64,000 nt of DNA from Tropicimonas sp. IMCC34043 (GTDB lineage Bacteria > Pseudomonadota > Alphaproteobacteria > Rhodobacterales > Rhodobacteraceae), in the NCBI RefSeq assembly GCF_003390845.1, contig NZ_QMEK01000003.1, forward strand, positions 62,001-126,000, read 5' to 3'. The notes under the pieces are model-generated. The model was not told the origin of the DNA, did no database searches, and saw nothing but the letters and a program-made list of their open reading frames with translations. Shown here piece by piece: positions 12,108 through 21,171 of this stretch. Each line of letters opens with the position of its first letter. Position 1 is the stretch's first letter. A program made the position numbers and the translations under genes.

Positions 12108-12532
12108 TACGGTCTTTATGGGCAGGCCGGCAGCGCAGACGAGGAGGTGGATCTTGGTCGTGAAGCCTCCTCTTGAGCGGCCAGAACCTTGCCGCGGAGT
12201 CCCCCCTTCAGCGCCCGCTGCATGATGGGCGCGGACCACGGTGCTGTCGATCATCTTGCGTGCATGCGGCGCAGCCCCGCTTTCGTTCAGGGCGTCCATG
12301 ATCCGCTCCCAGAGCCCGGCAGGGTCCGGCGCCGGAATTGTCGGTAGACGCTTGACCACTCCTCGAACTCTGCCGGCAGGTCTCGCCACGGGGCACTGGT
12401 GCGGGCTATCCAGAAAATCCCGTCCAGAACAAGGCGGTGGTTGGCAGGTTTGCGCGCGTTCGGCGGGCGGATTGCCAAGATGAACCGTTCAAGGAACGTC
12501 GATTCCTCATCCGGCATCGAGTCTCGTGCCAA
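12108..12532 (-). pseudogene. Truncated IS5-family (IS427-type) transposase remnant
   Basis: Two overlapping minus-strand frames together give the N-terminal two thirds of an IS427-type transposase. The first (from about 12517) has the DUF4096-like stretch ANHRLVLDGIFWIARTSAPW plus RDLPAEFEEWSSVYRQFRR. The second continues with LWERIMDALNE, MIDSTVVRAHHAA (which includes the first catalytic Asp region) and SRGGFTTKIHLLVCAAGLPI. Homology stops at about 12110, just before the gyrB end, so the rest of the DDE domain and one end of the element are missing. The shift between the two frames may be programmed, as in intact members, or a mutation. It is not expected to be active. Confidence 0.8.
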
Positions 12533-12603
12533 GCTGGCTCAATCGCAGATACCAGCCTGAGTCACGCTTGCCGCGCGGTGTGACCCCCTTTTGTCCACAC
12601 GCC

Positions 12604-14166
12604 CTAAGCCACCTTTCGATACGCGATATTGCGTGCCAGCCAGCACGACAATGTCCCGCCCGTGACATGACCATCGGCATTGCGCATCACAGTGAACGTC
12701 CAGCTGCCAGGAGCCGGCGCATCCATCGAACGCCGTGTGACAAGCTCCCAGATATCCTGCGCGACCGGGTAAAGAGGCTCCATCTGCCCGGTTCCCAGAA
12801 GGCCGATGAACTGCATGCTGGCCGCGCCGTCGCGGATTTCGATGCGCATTTCGGTCTGCAGCTCATCGGTTTCGTAGGTTCCAGCTGCATCCATGTCGCA
12901 AATCCCGGGCACTTCGGTGATCGGATCAAGCTGGCGCTGCGTGTTTTCAGAGACGATGCCCAGTATCAAGGCATCGCCGGCACGCTGCAGACTGACATCC
13001 GGCGCAACAAGGCGGTCATCGTCGGCAAGGCTCAGCTGCGTCGCATCTGTGAAATACTGCAAGTCGGCCGTGCGGCGCCCGGGCGTGATACGCGTCAGCA
13101 TTCCGCGGTCCCGATCGATCCAGGTCCCCGCCCAGCCCTCTGGCAGAGGCTGCGACTCAGGCTCGGTCTTGCCCAGGGCGGCGAAGGCAATCTGCCGAGC
13201 ACAGGCGTGGGCATCGGCTTCGTGATTGAACATCACCACCACTGACAGGCGGGCCTCGGGGCAATACAGCCGGTGAATGCGAAAGCCGCGCAAGGCACCG
13301 CCATGGCCGGTTGCGGCAAGTGTTCCGATCCGTTCATGGACAAGCCCAAAGCCGTACCAGGCCGGCGTGCCTTCGCTGAAAGTGGGCTGCTTCGAAATGC
13401 GGGTATACAGTCCACTTTCGTCCTCACGCTGGGCGTCGATCCAGTGTTCATAGGCCATCATGTCACTGAGCGAGGCTGAAATACCCGCATCGCCGCGCCA
13501 GTAGATGCCGTTGTCGGCGGGTATGAAGCCATGATCCCCGTTGCCTTCATAGCCCACCACGCCATCCTCTGGGTGGCGTGTATCGGCGGTCAGAACGGCG
13601 GTTTTCATGCCCGCAGGTCCCCAGATATGGGTCTGATATAGCGTCTCCAGATCCGAGCCAGTCTCGGCCTCGATCATCTCGCTCAGGATGCGGTAGTTGC
13701 AGTTGCAATAGGAATAACTGGTGCCCGGGGGGAAATGCCCGCTGCGCATCCGGGCGATCAGCGGCAGAGCGTCCTCTCGCCTGAAGGTCTGTTCGGCAAG
13801 CCCGCCGTGCAGCACCGTCAGCGCCCAATAGTCACGCAGCCCGGACTGATTGTGGCACAGCTGGCGCACGGAGGGGAGTTCGGTGGCCAGATTCGGCAGA
13901 AACGGCGGCAGTTTGTCTTCCAGCACCTCAGGCTCGCCAACCGCCGCCAGAAGGGTCGCACAGGTGAATTGCTTGGAGATCGAACAGATCGGCATCCGCG
14001 TGTCGACACTCATCGCTTTGCCGCGCGCCAGATCGCTGTAGCCCCAGGCGCGGCTTGCGACGATCTCGCCATCTTTCAGGACGCCGATTAGCCCGCCCGG
14101 TCCCTGAAACCGCTTTGGCACGGCATTGATTGCGTCTTCCAAAGTGGCGCGGCTGAGGTCAATCAT
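12604..14166 (-). CDS. dap: D-aminopeptidase (penicillin-recognising family, DAP type)
   Basis: DAP-type enzymes are serine hydrolases of the penicillin-binding-protein fold that release N-terminal D-amino acids (D-Ala, D-Ser, D-Thr, Gly) from peptides and amides. The protein is 520 residues, the length of the characterised Ochrobactrum enzyme. Catalytic motifs fall where expected: S62-x-x-K65 in CSISKQF, Y153-x-N155 in YSYCNCNY, and H288-G-G in TGHGGALRG. Two C-terminal beta-rich domains (about residues 330-520) follow, also as in DAP. No signal peptide is seen, so it is probably cytoplasmic. It is divergent from the iminopeptidase and peptide-transporter genes, which suggests that it processes imported peptides. 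A general class C beta-lactamase relative is less likely given the length. Confidence 0.85.
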   Translation of the reverse strand: MIDLSRATLEDAINAVPKRFQGPGGLIGVLKDGEIVASRAWGYSDLARGKAMSVDTRMPICSISKQFTCATLLAAVGEPEVLEDKLPPFLPNLATELPSVRQLCHNQSGLRDYWALTVLHGGLAEQTFRREDALPLIARMRSGHFPPGTSYSYCNCNYRILSEMIEAETGSDLETLYQTHIWGPAGMKTAVLTADTRHPEDGVVGYEGNGDHGFIPADNGIYWRGDAGISASLSDMMAYEHWIDAQREDESGLYTRISKQPTFSEGTPAWYGFGLVHERIGTLAATGHGGALRGFRIHRLYCPEARLSVVVMFNHEADAHACARQIAFAALGKTEPESQPLPEGWAGTWIDRDRGMLTRITPGRRTADLQYFTDATQLSLADDDRLVAPDVSLQRAGDALILGIVSENTQRQLDPITEVPGICDMDAAGTYETDELQTEMRIEIRDGAASMQFIGLLGTGQMEPLYPVAQDIWELVTRRSMDAPAPGSWTFTVMRNADGHVTGGTLSCWLARNIAYRKVA

Positions 14167-14516
14167 CGGTGTGAGTCCAGTATCTGATCGAAAACTCAGC
14201 AGCCCCTAACTGATCGCCAGTGATTCGGCCACGGTAGGTCAGAAAGTGCAACTAGGTGATGCACCTTCAGGCATCACTCGCTAAGCTGCAAGCGTACTCG
14301 CCTATCTTTTGGGCAAATAGGGCGATCAACTGGACTCTTGTCGCCATTGTTACCATGGCAACGGTGGGAACTTGTATGTGAAAATCGCAGCTTGGCACGC
14401 ACGGCTTTCGCGCCCGCTGTCAGACCAGAGGTTTGGAGACAGGTATGGCGTGGCCTGACCCCGGCTGGCGTCGGGCAAGAGAAAACAGTTCGAACAAGAA
14501 AGACAAGGACCGCCCC
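14167..14516. promoter_or_regulatory. Divergent control region between dap and the peptide-transport unit, with an imperfect dyad at 14344-14367
   Basis: This 350-bp region separates two divergent transcription units and must hold promoters for both. At 14344-14367 there is an imperfect 24-bp dyad centred on CCATGG (CCATTGTTACCATGGCAACG and onward), which could be an operator. No regulator gene lies next to it. The binding protein cannot be named from the sequence. Confidence 0.4.
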
Positions 14517-15440
14517 ATGACGACGCACGAAGGTTTCGCCCCCTTTCGGTCCTGGAAGACATGGTACCGTGTCACCGGGGAGCTTAACTCTGGCAAGACA
14601 CCGCTGATCGTGGCCCATGGCGGACCTGGCTGCACACATGACTATGTCGACAGCTTCAAGGCACTCGCGCAGGACGGGCGCGCGGTCATCCACTACGATC
14701 AGCTCGGCAATGGAAAATCGACCCATCTGCCTGAAAAGGGCGCCGACTTCTGGACCGTGGATCTGTTTCTTGAAGAGCTAGACAACCTGATCGCGCACCT
14801 GAAACTTGACGCGGGGTACGACCTTCTCGGGCAATCCTGGGGGGGGATGCTGGGCGCGGAATTCGCGATACGTCAGCCGGTCGGTCTGCGCGCTCTCGTC
14901 ATAGCGGATTCACCGGCTTCGATGGAGATCTGGGCCGATGAGGCAAACCGCCTGCTGGCCGACCTGCCACAGGATGTGCAGCAGATATTGCGCGCGCATG
15001 AAGAGGCCGGAACCACCGACAGCGAAGCCTATAAGGAGGCGGCGAAGGTTTTCAGCGCCCGCCACATCTGCCGCCTGCAACCACTTCCGGACGATGTGCA
15101 ACGCACCAATGATGCGGTCGACAGCGATCCGACAGTCTATCACACGATGATCGGCCCCAGCGAATTCCACATCCGGGGGACGCTGAAGACCTGGTCGGTC
15201 ATCGACCGTCTGACGGCCATCGACGTGCCCACCCTGCTGATTTCGGGGGCCTATGACGAAGCAACCCCCGCCACGATGCAACCGTTTCAAGACCTTGTTC
15301 CCGACGTGCGTTGGCATGTCTTTCCAAATTCCAGCCACATGCCGCACCTTGAGGAATTCGAGGACTGCATGCGGGTTGTCGGCGACTTTCTGGCGCAATG
15401 TGAGGCCTCGTCCCCGCACCCAGAGGTGGCCCGCGCCTGA
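14517..15440 (+). CDS. Proline iminopeptidase-family alpha/beta hydrolase (peptidase S33)
   Basis: Members of this family remove N-terminal proline or other residues from small peptides or hydrolyse amino acid amides. The 307-residue protein shows the S33 layout: the oxyanion segment VAHGGPGCTHDYV, the block HYDQLGNGKSTHLP, the nucleophile elbow LLGQSWGGMLGAEFA (Ser in G-x-S-x-G), a cap domain, the acid in ISGAYDEATP and the base in PNSSHMPHLEE. The start at 14517 has AAGGA eight bases upstream; an earlier ATG at 14433 gives a non-conserved leader. It has no signal peptide and precedes the peptide ABC transporter, so it probably hydrolyses imported peptides. The exact substrate (prolyl peptide or amino acid amide) cannot be settled. 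Confidence 0.8.
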   Translation: MTTHEGFAPFRSWKTWYRVTGELNSGKTPLIVAHGGPGCTHDYVDSFKALAQDGRAVIHYDQLGNGKSTHLPEKGADFWTVDLFLEELDNLIAHLKLDAGYDLLGQSWGGMLGAEFAIRQPVGLRALVIADSPASMEIWADEANRLLADLPQDVQQILRAHEEAGTTDSEAYKEAAKVFSARHICRLQPLPDDVQRTNDAVDSDPTVYHTMIGPSEFHIRGTLKTWSVIDRLTAIDVPTLLISGAYDEATPATMQPFQDLVPDVRWHVFPNSSHMPHLEEFEDCMRVVGDFLAQCEASSPHPEVARA

Positions 15441-15458
15441 TGGCATCCTGAACGGCGC

Positions 15459-15496
15459 CGCAGGACACCTGGGTGCGCGCACTCAGGTGTCCTGCG
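15459..15496. promoter_or_regulatory. Strong perfect hairpin between the hydrolase and binding-protein genes
   Basis: CGCAGGACACCTG at 15459-15471 is perfectly repeated in inverted form at 15484-15496, a 13-bp stem with a 12-nt loop. It is not followed by a T-run on the plus strand, so it is probably not a classical terminator. It may act as an mRNA-stabilising or processing element, or as a partial terminator, setting different levels for the genes on either side. Confidence 0.6.
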
Positions 15497-15537
15497 GTTA
15501 AAAACGCGATCATCCCCTATTCTGAAAGGACAAATGT

Positions 15538-17229
15538 ATGGACCTCAGGGTTACTTCTAGGAGAGGTCGACGCGGTCGCGCGCTCGCCCGCCTTGCGATC
15601 ACGGCAGCAATGATTCCCGCCGTCGCGCCCGCCTTGGCACAGGCACAAGAGGCCCATCGCGGTGGCACGATGCAGCTGATGGCCGTGGCATCGGGCGGCA
15701 CGCTTGACCCGCAGATCAACTACACAGCACAGTTCTGGCAGCTCTACAGCGCCACCTACGACGGGCTGGTGGCGTTCAAGAAGGCCGATGGGCCCGAAAG
15801 CAACACCGTCGTGCCCGACCTGGCCGCCGACATGCCGACCGTCAGCGCTGATGGCAAGACCTACACCTTCACTCTGCGCAAGGGCGTGAAGTTCTCCAAC
15901 GGCGATGACGTGACGCCTGAGGATGTCGTCGCGTCCTTGCAGCGGATCTTCAAGGTCAGCAGCCCCACCTCCGGCAGCTTCTACAATGGCATCGTGGGCG
16001 CGGACGACTGCCTGTCCAGCCCCGCAGATTGCACCCTTGAGGGAGGCGTCATCGCGGACGCCGACGCCAATACGGTAACGATCAATCTGGTCGAGCCGGA
16101 TCCCGAGTTCCTGTTCAAGCTCAGCGTGCCGCATGCCTCGATCCTGCCAAAGGGCACGGCGGCGAAGGACATGGGCAATACCCCGATCCCCGGAACCGGG
16201 GCCTACATGTTCACCTCCTATGATGCCAACAACTCCCTGACGATGGAGCGCAATCCCCACTTTGTGGAATGGAGCGCGGACGCCCAGCCCGAGGGCTATG
16301 CCGACAAGATCGAGTACAAGTTCGGCGGCACCGAGGAATCCGCGGTCAACGCCGTCATGAACGGTCAGGCTGACTGGAGCTTCGATCCTCTGCCCGCCGA
16401 CCGACTGGCCGAACTGAGCACCAACGCCACCGATCAGCTGCATGTACATGCGCAGTCGGCATGGTGGTATGCGCCGATGAACGTGAACATCCCGCCCTTC
16501 AACGATGTGCGCGTGCGTCAGGCGCTGAACTATGCGGTCGACCGCAATGCGCTGGTATCGGTCTTCGGCGGACCGGCTCTTGCCCAGCCGGTGTGCCAGA
16601 TCCTGCCGCCGGATTTCCCCGGCCATGAGGACAGCTGCATCTACACCCAGGATCCGGGCGACACCTGGAGCGCGCCGGATATGGACAAGGCCCGCGCGCT
16701 GGTCGCGGAAAGCGGCACCAAGGGTGAAAAGGTGAATGTCGTCACCGAGGACAACGCTGCATCGCGCGGTGTCGGCACCTACCTGCAGTCGGTTCTGACC
16801 GATCTTGGCTATGACGCGACGGTGCAGACCGTCTCCGGCGACATCCAGTTCACCTATATCCAGAACACCAACAACAACGTGCAGATCTCGGTCACCCAAT
16901 GGTACATGGACTACCCGGCCGCCTCCAACTTCCTGAACGTTCTGTTCGGCTGCGGCTCGTTCCACCCAGGCTCGGACTCCTCGATCAACATCGCGGGTTT
17001 CTGTGACGAGGAGATCGATGCGCGTATGAAGTCTGCCATGACTCTGGGTGCCACGGACCCCGAGGCCGCCAATGCGGAATGGGCCAAGATCGACTACGCT
17101 GTCATGGAAAAGGCCCCGGCTGTCCCCTTGTTCACGCCGCGCCGCCTCGACCTGGTCTCCGAGCGCGTCGGCAACTTTGAGTACTCCAGCCTGTTCAATT
17201 GGCTGATTGCCAAGTCTTGGGTTCAGTGA
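15538..17229 (+). CDS. Periplasmic peptide-binding protein of an ABC transporter (SBP family 5)
   Basis: This is the extracytoplasmic substrate-binding component of a Dpp/Opp-type peptide importer. The 563-residue protein has an N-terminal signal peptide: a basic stretch with RRGRRGR, then a hydrophobic core LARLAITAAMIPAVAPALA, and likely cleavage near AQA. The mature part shows SBP_bac_5 features such as MPTVSADGKTYTFTLRKGVKFSNGDDVT and FNDVRVRQALNYAVDRNALV (both family blocks). The basic region is Tat-like, but no clean RRxFLK motif is seen, so Sec export is assumed. It is the first transporter gene, 10 bp before the permease gene. The substrate is not readable from sequence; context suggests oligopeptides, perhaps containing D-residues. 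Confidence 0.88.
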   Translation: MDLRVTSRRGRRGRALARLAITAAMIPAVAPALAQAQEAHRGGTMQLMAVASGGTLDPQINYTAQFWQLYSATYDGLVAFKKADGPESNTVVPDLAADMPTVSADGKTYTFTLRKGVKFSNGDDVTPEDVVASLQRIFKVSSPTSGSFYNGIVGADDCLSSPADCTLEGGVIADADANTVTINLVEPDPEFLFKLSVPHASILPKGTAAKDMGNTPIPGTGAYMFTSYDANNSLTMERNPHFVEWSADAQPEGYADKIEYKFGGTEESAVNAVMNGQADWSFDPLPADRLAELSTNATDQLHVHAQSAWWYAPMNVNIPPFNDVRVRQALNYAVDRNALVSVFGGPALAQPVCQILPPDFPGHEDSCIYTQDPGDTWSAPDMDKARALVAESGTKGEKVNVVTEDNAASRGVGTYLQSVLTDLGYDATVQTVSGDIQFTYIQNTNNNVQISVTQWYMDYPAASNFLNVLFGCGSFHPGSDSSINIAGFCDEEIDARMKSAMTLGATDPEAANAEWAKIDYAVMEKAPAVPLFTPRRLDLVSERVGNFEYSSLFNWLIAKSWVQ

Positions 17230-17239
17230 AAGGTCTCAA

Positions 17240-18274
17240 ATGACTTCGGTCTCCACCGATAAGTTGCCGCCCTCCCCGACCGGGGAGGGCGTTTCAGCCC
17301 CTGATGGTCCCTGGAAGCGTCTCTCGGCCGGGTTGTTGAGCAGTCCGACCGCCGTACTGTCCGGGATCGGGCTGATCCTGATCGTGATCGCGGTCCTTCT
17401 GGCCCCGCTCTACGCCAATCACGTGGCCCATACCGACCCCTTCCGATCCGGTCTGAGCGCCAAGATCGAGATTGACGGCAAGAAGGTCCCGGTCATGCAA
17501 CGCTCCACCGAAGGGCTGGGACTTGGCGTGACGCCGATCGGCCCCACCTGGTCGGGCGAGTACATGCTGGGAGCGGATACCCAAGGGCGCGATGTCATGG
17601 CACGAATGCTCTACGGCGGGCGCAGCTCCTTGCTGATCGCGGCCTCGGCGACCATGCTGACGCTGGTCCTTGCTGCGATCATCGGCGTTGCGGCGGGGTA
17701 CACGGGCGGGTTGGTCGATGGCGTTCTGTCGAACCTGATCGACATGATGTGGGCGTTTCCCGTCTATCTTCTGGCGATCTCTCTCTCCATCGTGATGATC
17801 GGCAAGACAATCGTGCTGGGTCCGATAGAGCTTTCGTCGTCCAGCCTGATCATTCCCATCACGATCATTGGCCTCGTCTATGTGCCATATGTAGCCCGGC
17901 CCGTGCGCGGCCGCGTCATGGCGATCAAGAACAGCGACTTCGTGCTGGCCGCACGCGGTCTTGGGGTCAGGCGGCACCGCATCCTGTTGCGCCATATCCT
18001 GCCCAACGTTCTGTCGACGCTGATCGTTTTTGCGCCCATGCTCACGGCGCTGAACATCGTCACGGAAAGCGCCCTGTCCTTTCTGTCCGTCGGGGTGCAA
18101 GCGCCGAACGCCAGCTGGGGGACCATCCTGCAAGACGGCCAGGCATTGCTTTATTCCCGCCCCACGGTGGCCCTTGCACCCGGGATCGCGATCATGGTCA
18201 CAGTCCTGCTGCTCAATCTGTTTGGCGATGTCCTGCGTGACGTCCTGGACCCCAAATCTGCAAGGGGCCGCTGA
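17240..18274 (+). CDS. Peptide ABC transporter permease (DppC/OppC type)
   Basis: This is one of two inner-membrane permeases of the peptide importer. The 344-residue protein starts with a short Pro-rich cytoplasmic stretch, then the first membrane helix and a long periplasmic loop (OppC N-terminal type), then the BPD permease domain with at least five helices. The ATPase-contacting loop is visible as AARGLGVRRHRILLRHILPN. The ATG at 17240, after an AAAGG ribosome-binding site, gives the natural start; an upstream frame overlaps the binding-protein gene. Its stop overlaps the ATG of the next permease by one base (TGATG), pointing to translational coupling. DppC placed before DppB is the reverse of the E. 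coli order. Confidence 0.88.
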   Translation: MTSVSTDKLPPSPTGEGVSAPDGPWKRLSAGLLSSPTAVLSGIGLILIVIAVLLAPLYANHVAHTDPFRSGLSAKIEIDGKKVPVMQRSTEGLGLGVTPIGPTWSGEYMLGADTQGRDVMARMLYGGRSSLLIAASATMLTLVLAAIIGVAAGYTGGLVDGVLSNLIDMMWAFPVYLLAISLSIVMIGKTIVLGPIELSSSSLIIPITIIGLVYVPYVARPVRGRVMAIKNSDFVLAARGLGVRRHRILLRHILPNVLSTLIVFAPMLTALNIVTESALSFLSVGVQAPNASWGTILQDGQALLYSRPTVALAPGIAIMVTVLLLNLFGDVLRDVLDPKSARGR

Positions 18275-19245
18275 TGCTGACGAATTTTCTGTCGCGCCTT
18301 CTGCGGATGGTGATCGTGATGTTCGGCATTAGTGTGATCACCTTCCTGATCTTCTTCGCCACCCCCGGTTCGGACCCCGCCGCGCGGATCGCCGGGCGCA
18401 ACGCGGCGCCTGAAACCATCGCAGCCGTGCGCCATGACTTCGGCCTCGACCGACCGCTGTATGTGCAATACGCCCTGATGATGGATCGCCTGTTCATCAC
18501 GCGCGACCTTACGTCATTTGCCAACCGCGGGCAGAAAATCGTTCCGACCATCGTGTCCGCCGCCCCGGCAACCCTGTCGCTGGTGGCAGGTGCCGCGATC
18601 TTGTGGATGGCCCTTGGCGCAATGACCGGGATCATCGCAGCGGCCTTCAGGAACCGCCTGCCGGACAAGATCCTGATGGGCGCGTCGATGATGGCCGTCG
18701 CCATGCCGGTCTTCTGGGTGGGCGAGATGATCAACCTGGTTACCCAAAGCCGCCTGCATGACACATGGGCGTTTTCCTGGGTGCCGCCACTTGGCTACGT
18801 CCCCTTCACCTCGGACCCTGCAGGCTGGTTCCTGGCGCTGGTCTTTCCATGGATCTGCTTGGCGCTGTTGTATATCGGCCTCTATGGGCGGATGCTGCGG
18901 ACCGGCATCATCGAAACCTATCAGGAAGACTATATTCGCACCGCCCGGTCCAAGGGGCTGAGCGCGCGCCGCGTCCTGCTGAAACATGCCACACGCACCG
19001 CGATCATTCCCATTGTCATCATGTTTGGCATGGATTTTGGCGTGCTTGTCGGCGGCGCGGCCGTTCTGACTGAGGTGGTGTTCGGCATCAATGGCGTGGG
19101 CCGTCTGACCTATCAGGCTCTCAAGGCGCTCGACCTGCCGATGATCATGGCAACGGTGCTCTATGCATCGTTCTTTGTTGTAGTGGCGAATGCGATCGTC
19201 GACGTGCTCTGCGTCATGATCGATCCACGAATGAGGCGGAAATGA
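18274..19245 (+). CDS. Peptide ABC transporter permease (DppB/OppB type)
   Basis: This is the second inner-membrane permease. The 323-residue protein begins MLTNFLSRLLRMVIVMFGISVITFLIFF, the usual DppB first helix, and has the periplasmic segment with the conserved LRHDFGLDRPLYVQY-like block (here AAVRHDFGLDRPLYVQYALM). The EAA loop reads YIRTARSKGLSARRVLLKHA and is followed by a GVGRLTYQAL segment typical of the family. It overlaps its neighbours by one base upstream and four bases downstream (ATGA), so the transporter genes form a tightly coupled operon. Confidence 0.88.
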   Translation: MLTNFLSRLLRMVIVMFGISVITFLIFFATPGSDPAARIAGRNAAPETIAAVRHDFGLDRPLYVQYALMMDRLFITRDLTSFANRGQKIVPTIVSAAPATLSLVAGAAILWMALGAMTGIIAAAFRNRLPDKILMGASMMAVAMPVFWVGEMINLVTQSRLHDTWAFSWVPPLGYVPFTSDPAGWFLALVFPWICLALLYIGLYGRMLRTGIIETYQEDYIRTARSKGLSARRVLLKHATRTAIIPIVIMFGMDFGVLVGGAAVLTEVVFGINGVGRLTYQALKALDLPMIMATVLYASFFVVVANAIVDVLCVMIDPRMRRK

Positions 19246-21092
19246 CCAAGTCTAGCGAAGAAAACCCAGCTCCGGTCCTGTCCGTACGTGGCCTGAGCGT
19301 GTCATTCCGTGGCGCGCGCGGCGTCTGGAGCGAGGTCGTGCGCGGCCTCGACCTGGAGATCGGCGCCGGTGAGACCGTGGCGCTGGTCGGGGAATCCGGG
19401 TCCGGCAAAAGCGTCACTTCCATGGCAATCACGCGCCTGCTGGACCCGGCGACGAGCAGGTTGGGCGGCAGTATCATTCTGGATGGTCAGGACATTCTGG
19501 CACTGAGCGAAGAGGACATGGTGTCCCGGATCCGCGGCCAGAAGGTTGCGATGATCTTTCAGGAGCCGATGACCAGCCTGCACCCGATCTACACCATCGG
19601 TGACCAGATCACCGAAGCGCTGACGGTGCACAGCCAGATATCCAAGGCCGAAGCCCGCAAACAGGCGATCGAACTGCTGCATCGCGTGCGCGTCCCACAT
19701 GCCGAAGCGCGCATGTCGGATTTTCCGCACGCCTTCTCCGGCGGTATGCGCCAGCGCGTGATGATCGCGATAGCCCTTGCCTCGCGTCCCAAACTGCTGA
19801 TCGCGGATGAGCCGACGACCGCGCTGGACGTCACCGTCGAGGGCGAGATTCTGGATCTGCTCAGGGATCTGCAGGAAGAATTCGGCATGGCCATGCTGTT
19901 TATCACCCATGACATGGGAGTGGTGGCCGAGGTCGCGGATCGCACGGTGGTGATGCTGCGCGGCGAAATGGTGGAAAGTGGCACGACGGCGCAGATCTTT
20001 GACGCGCCGGTGCAGCCCTATACCAAGGGCCTGCTGGCCAGCGTTCCAAGACTGGGTACCATGCGGGGTGAGCCGGTGCCGCTGCGCTTTCCGGTGGTCG
20101 ACATGGCCAGTGGCTCTGTCACACCCGGCACCAAGCTGGATCGCACCCCCGACACCGCGGCACCCTTGCTGAAAATCCGCGACCTGGTGACCCGGTTCGA
20201 CAAGCGTGGCGGATTGCTGCAACGGCGGGTCGCCCAGGTGCATGCGGTCGAGGACGTGTCCTTCGATATCTATCCGGGCGAAACCCTGTCGCTGGTCGGC
20301 GAATCCGGCTGCGGCAAATCGACGACGGGCAGGTCTCTGATCCAGTTGTCCGGGGGGCGCAGTTCCGGCAGCGTCGACCTGAAAGGAACCGAGCTGTTCG
20401 ACGCCAGCGGCGAAAAGCTGCGCCGCCTGCGTCGGCGCATCCAGATGATCCCGCAGGATCCACTGGCCAGCCTGAGCCCCCGCATGACGATCTCAGAGGC
20501 GCTCACCGAGCCATTTCTGGAACATCGCATGGGCAGTCGCGCCGAGGCCCGTCAGAAGGCCGAAATGCTGATGAATCAGGTCGGCCTGCAGCCTGATATG
20601 CTGGCGCGTTTTCCGCACGAGTTTTCGGGCGGTCAGCGGCAGCGCGTGTGCGTCGCGCGCGCCCTGATGCTGGATCCGGAAATGATCATCGCGGACGAGT
20701 CCGTGTCCGCGCTGGATGTTTCGGTCAAGGCGCAGGTCGTCAATCTGCTGATGGATATCCAGCAGAACCTGGGGCTCGCCTTCCTGTTCATCTCGCATGA
20801 CATCGCGGTGGTCGAACGGATCAGCCATCGCATTGCGGTGATGTATCTTGGCGAAATTGTCGAGATCGGACCGCGTGCTGCGATCATGGAGAGCCCGGCG
20901 CATCCCTATACCCGCCGGCTGATCGAGGCTGTCGCCGTTCCTGATCCCTCGCGCCGCCACAGCCGCCGCAGTCAAGAACCGGTGGAACTGAAGACGCCGT
21001 TGCACCCGATGTCCTATGTGCCGCCGAAACGCCGATATATCGAGATCACACCCGGCCATCTGGTGCGCGACGACGCGATGACAGCCGCTTGA
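19242..21092 (+). CDS. Fused double ATPase of the peptide ABC transporter (DppD-DppF type)
   Basis: This 616-residue protein carries two complete ABC ATPase domains that are separate subunits in E. coli Dpp. The first half has Walker [10 protein letters not shown], signature FSGGMRQRV and Walker [15 protein letters not shown]. The second has [18 protein letters not shown] and [14 protein letters not shown]. Each half ends with the oligopeptide/dipeptide extension (HPYTKGLL-like [12 protein letters not shown] and [16 protein letters not shown]). In the second Walker B the usual DEP is DES, a known variation. It probably drives import for the permeases encoded upstream. Start overlaps the previous stop by four bases. 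Confidence 0.9.
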   Translation: MTKSSEENPAPVLSVRGLSVSFRGARGVWSEVVRGLDLEIGAGETVALVGESGSGKSVTSMAITRLLDPATSRLGGSIILDGQDILALSEEDMVSRIRGQKVAMIFQEPMTSLHPIYTIGDQITEALTVHSQISKAEARKQAIELLHRVRVPHAEARMSDFPHAFSGGMRQRVMIAIALASRPKLLIADEPTTALDVTVEGEILDLLRDLQEEFGMAMLFITHDMGVVAEVADRTVVMLRGEMVESGTTAQIFDAPVQPYTKGLLASVPRLGTMRGEPVPLRFPVVDMASGSVTPGTKLDRTPDTAAPLLKIRDLVTRFDKRGGLLQRRVAQVHAVEDVSFDIYPGETLSLVGESGCGKSTTGRSLIQLSGGRSSGSVDLKGTELFDASGEKLRRLRRRIQMIPQDPLASLSPRMTISEALTEPFLEHRMGSRAEARQKAEMLMNQVGLQPDMLARFPHEFSGGQRQRVCVARALMLDPEMIIADESVSALDVSVKAQVVNLLMDIQQNLGLAFLFISHDIAVVERISHRIAVMYLGEIVEIGPRAAIMESPAHPYTRRLIEAVAVPDPSRRHSRRSQEPVELKTPLHPMSYVPPKRRYIEITPGHLVRDDAMTAA

Positions 21093-21136
21093 GGGAACCG
21101 AAGGGCCGGAGGCAGTGCGTGCTGCCCCCCGCCTCC

Positions 21137-21158
21137 CGGCCCGGCCCGAGGCCGGGCC
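21137..21158. terminator. G+C-rich hairpin between convergent genes
   Basis: GGCCCGGCC around 21139-21147 can pair with GGCCGGGCC at about 21149-21158, next to the ends of the convergent transporter and aminopeptidase genes. There is no T-run on either side, so it is only a possible transcription-end structure. Confidence 0.35.
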
Positions 21159-21171
21159 TGATAGAGGGGGC

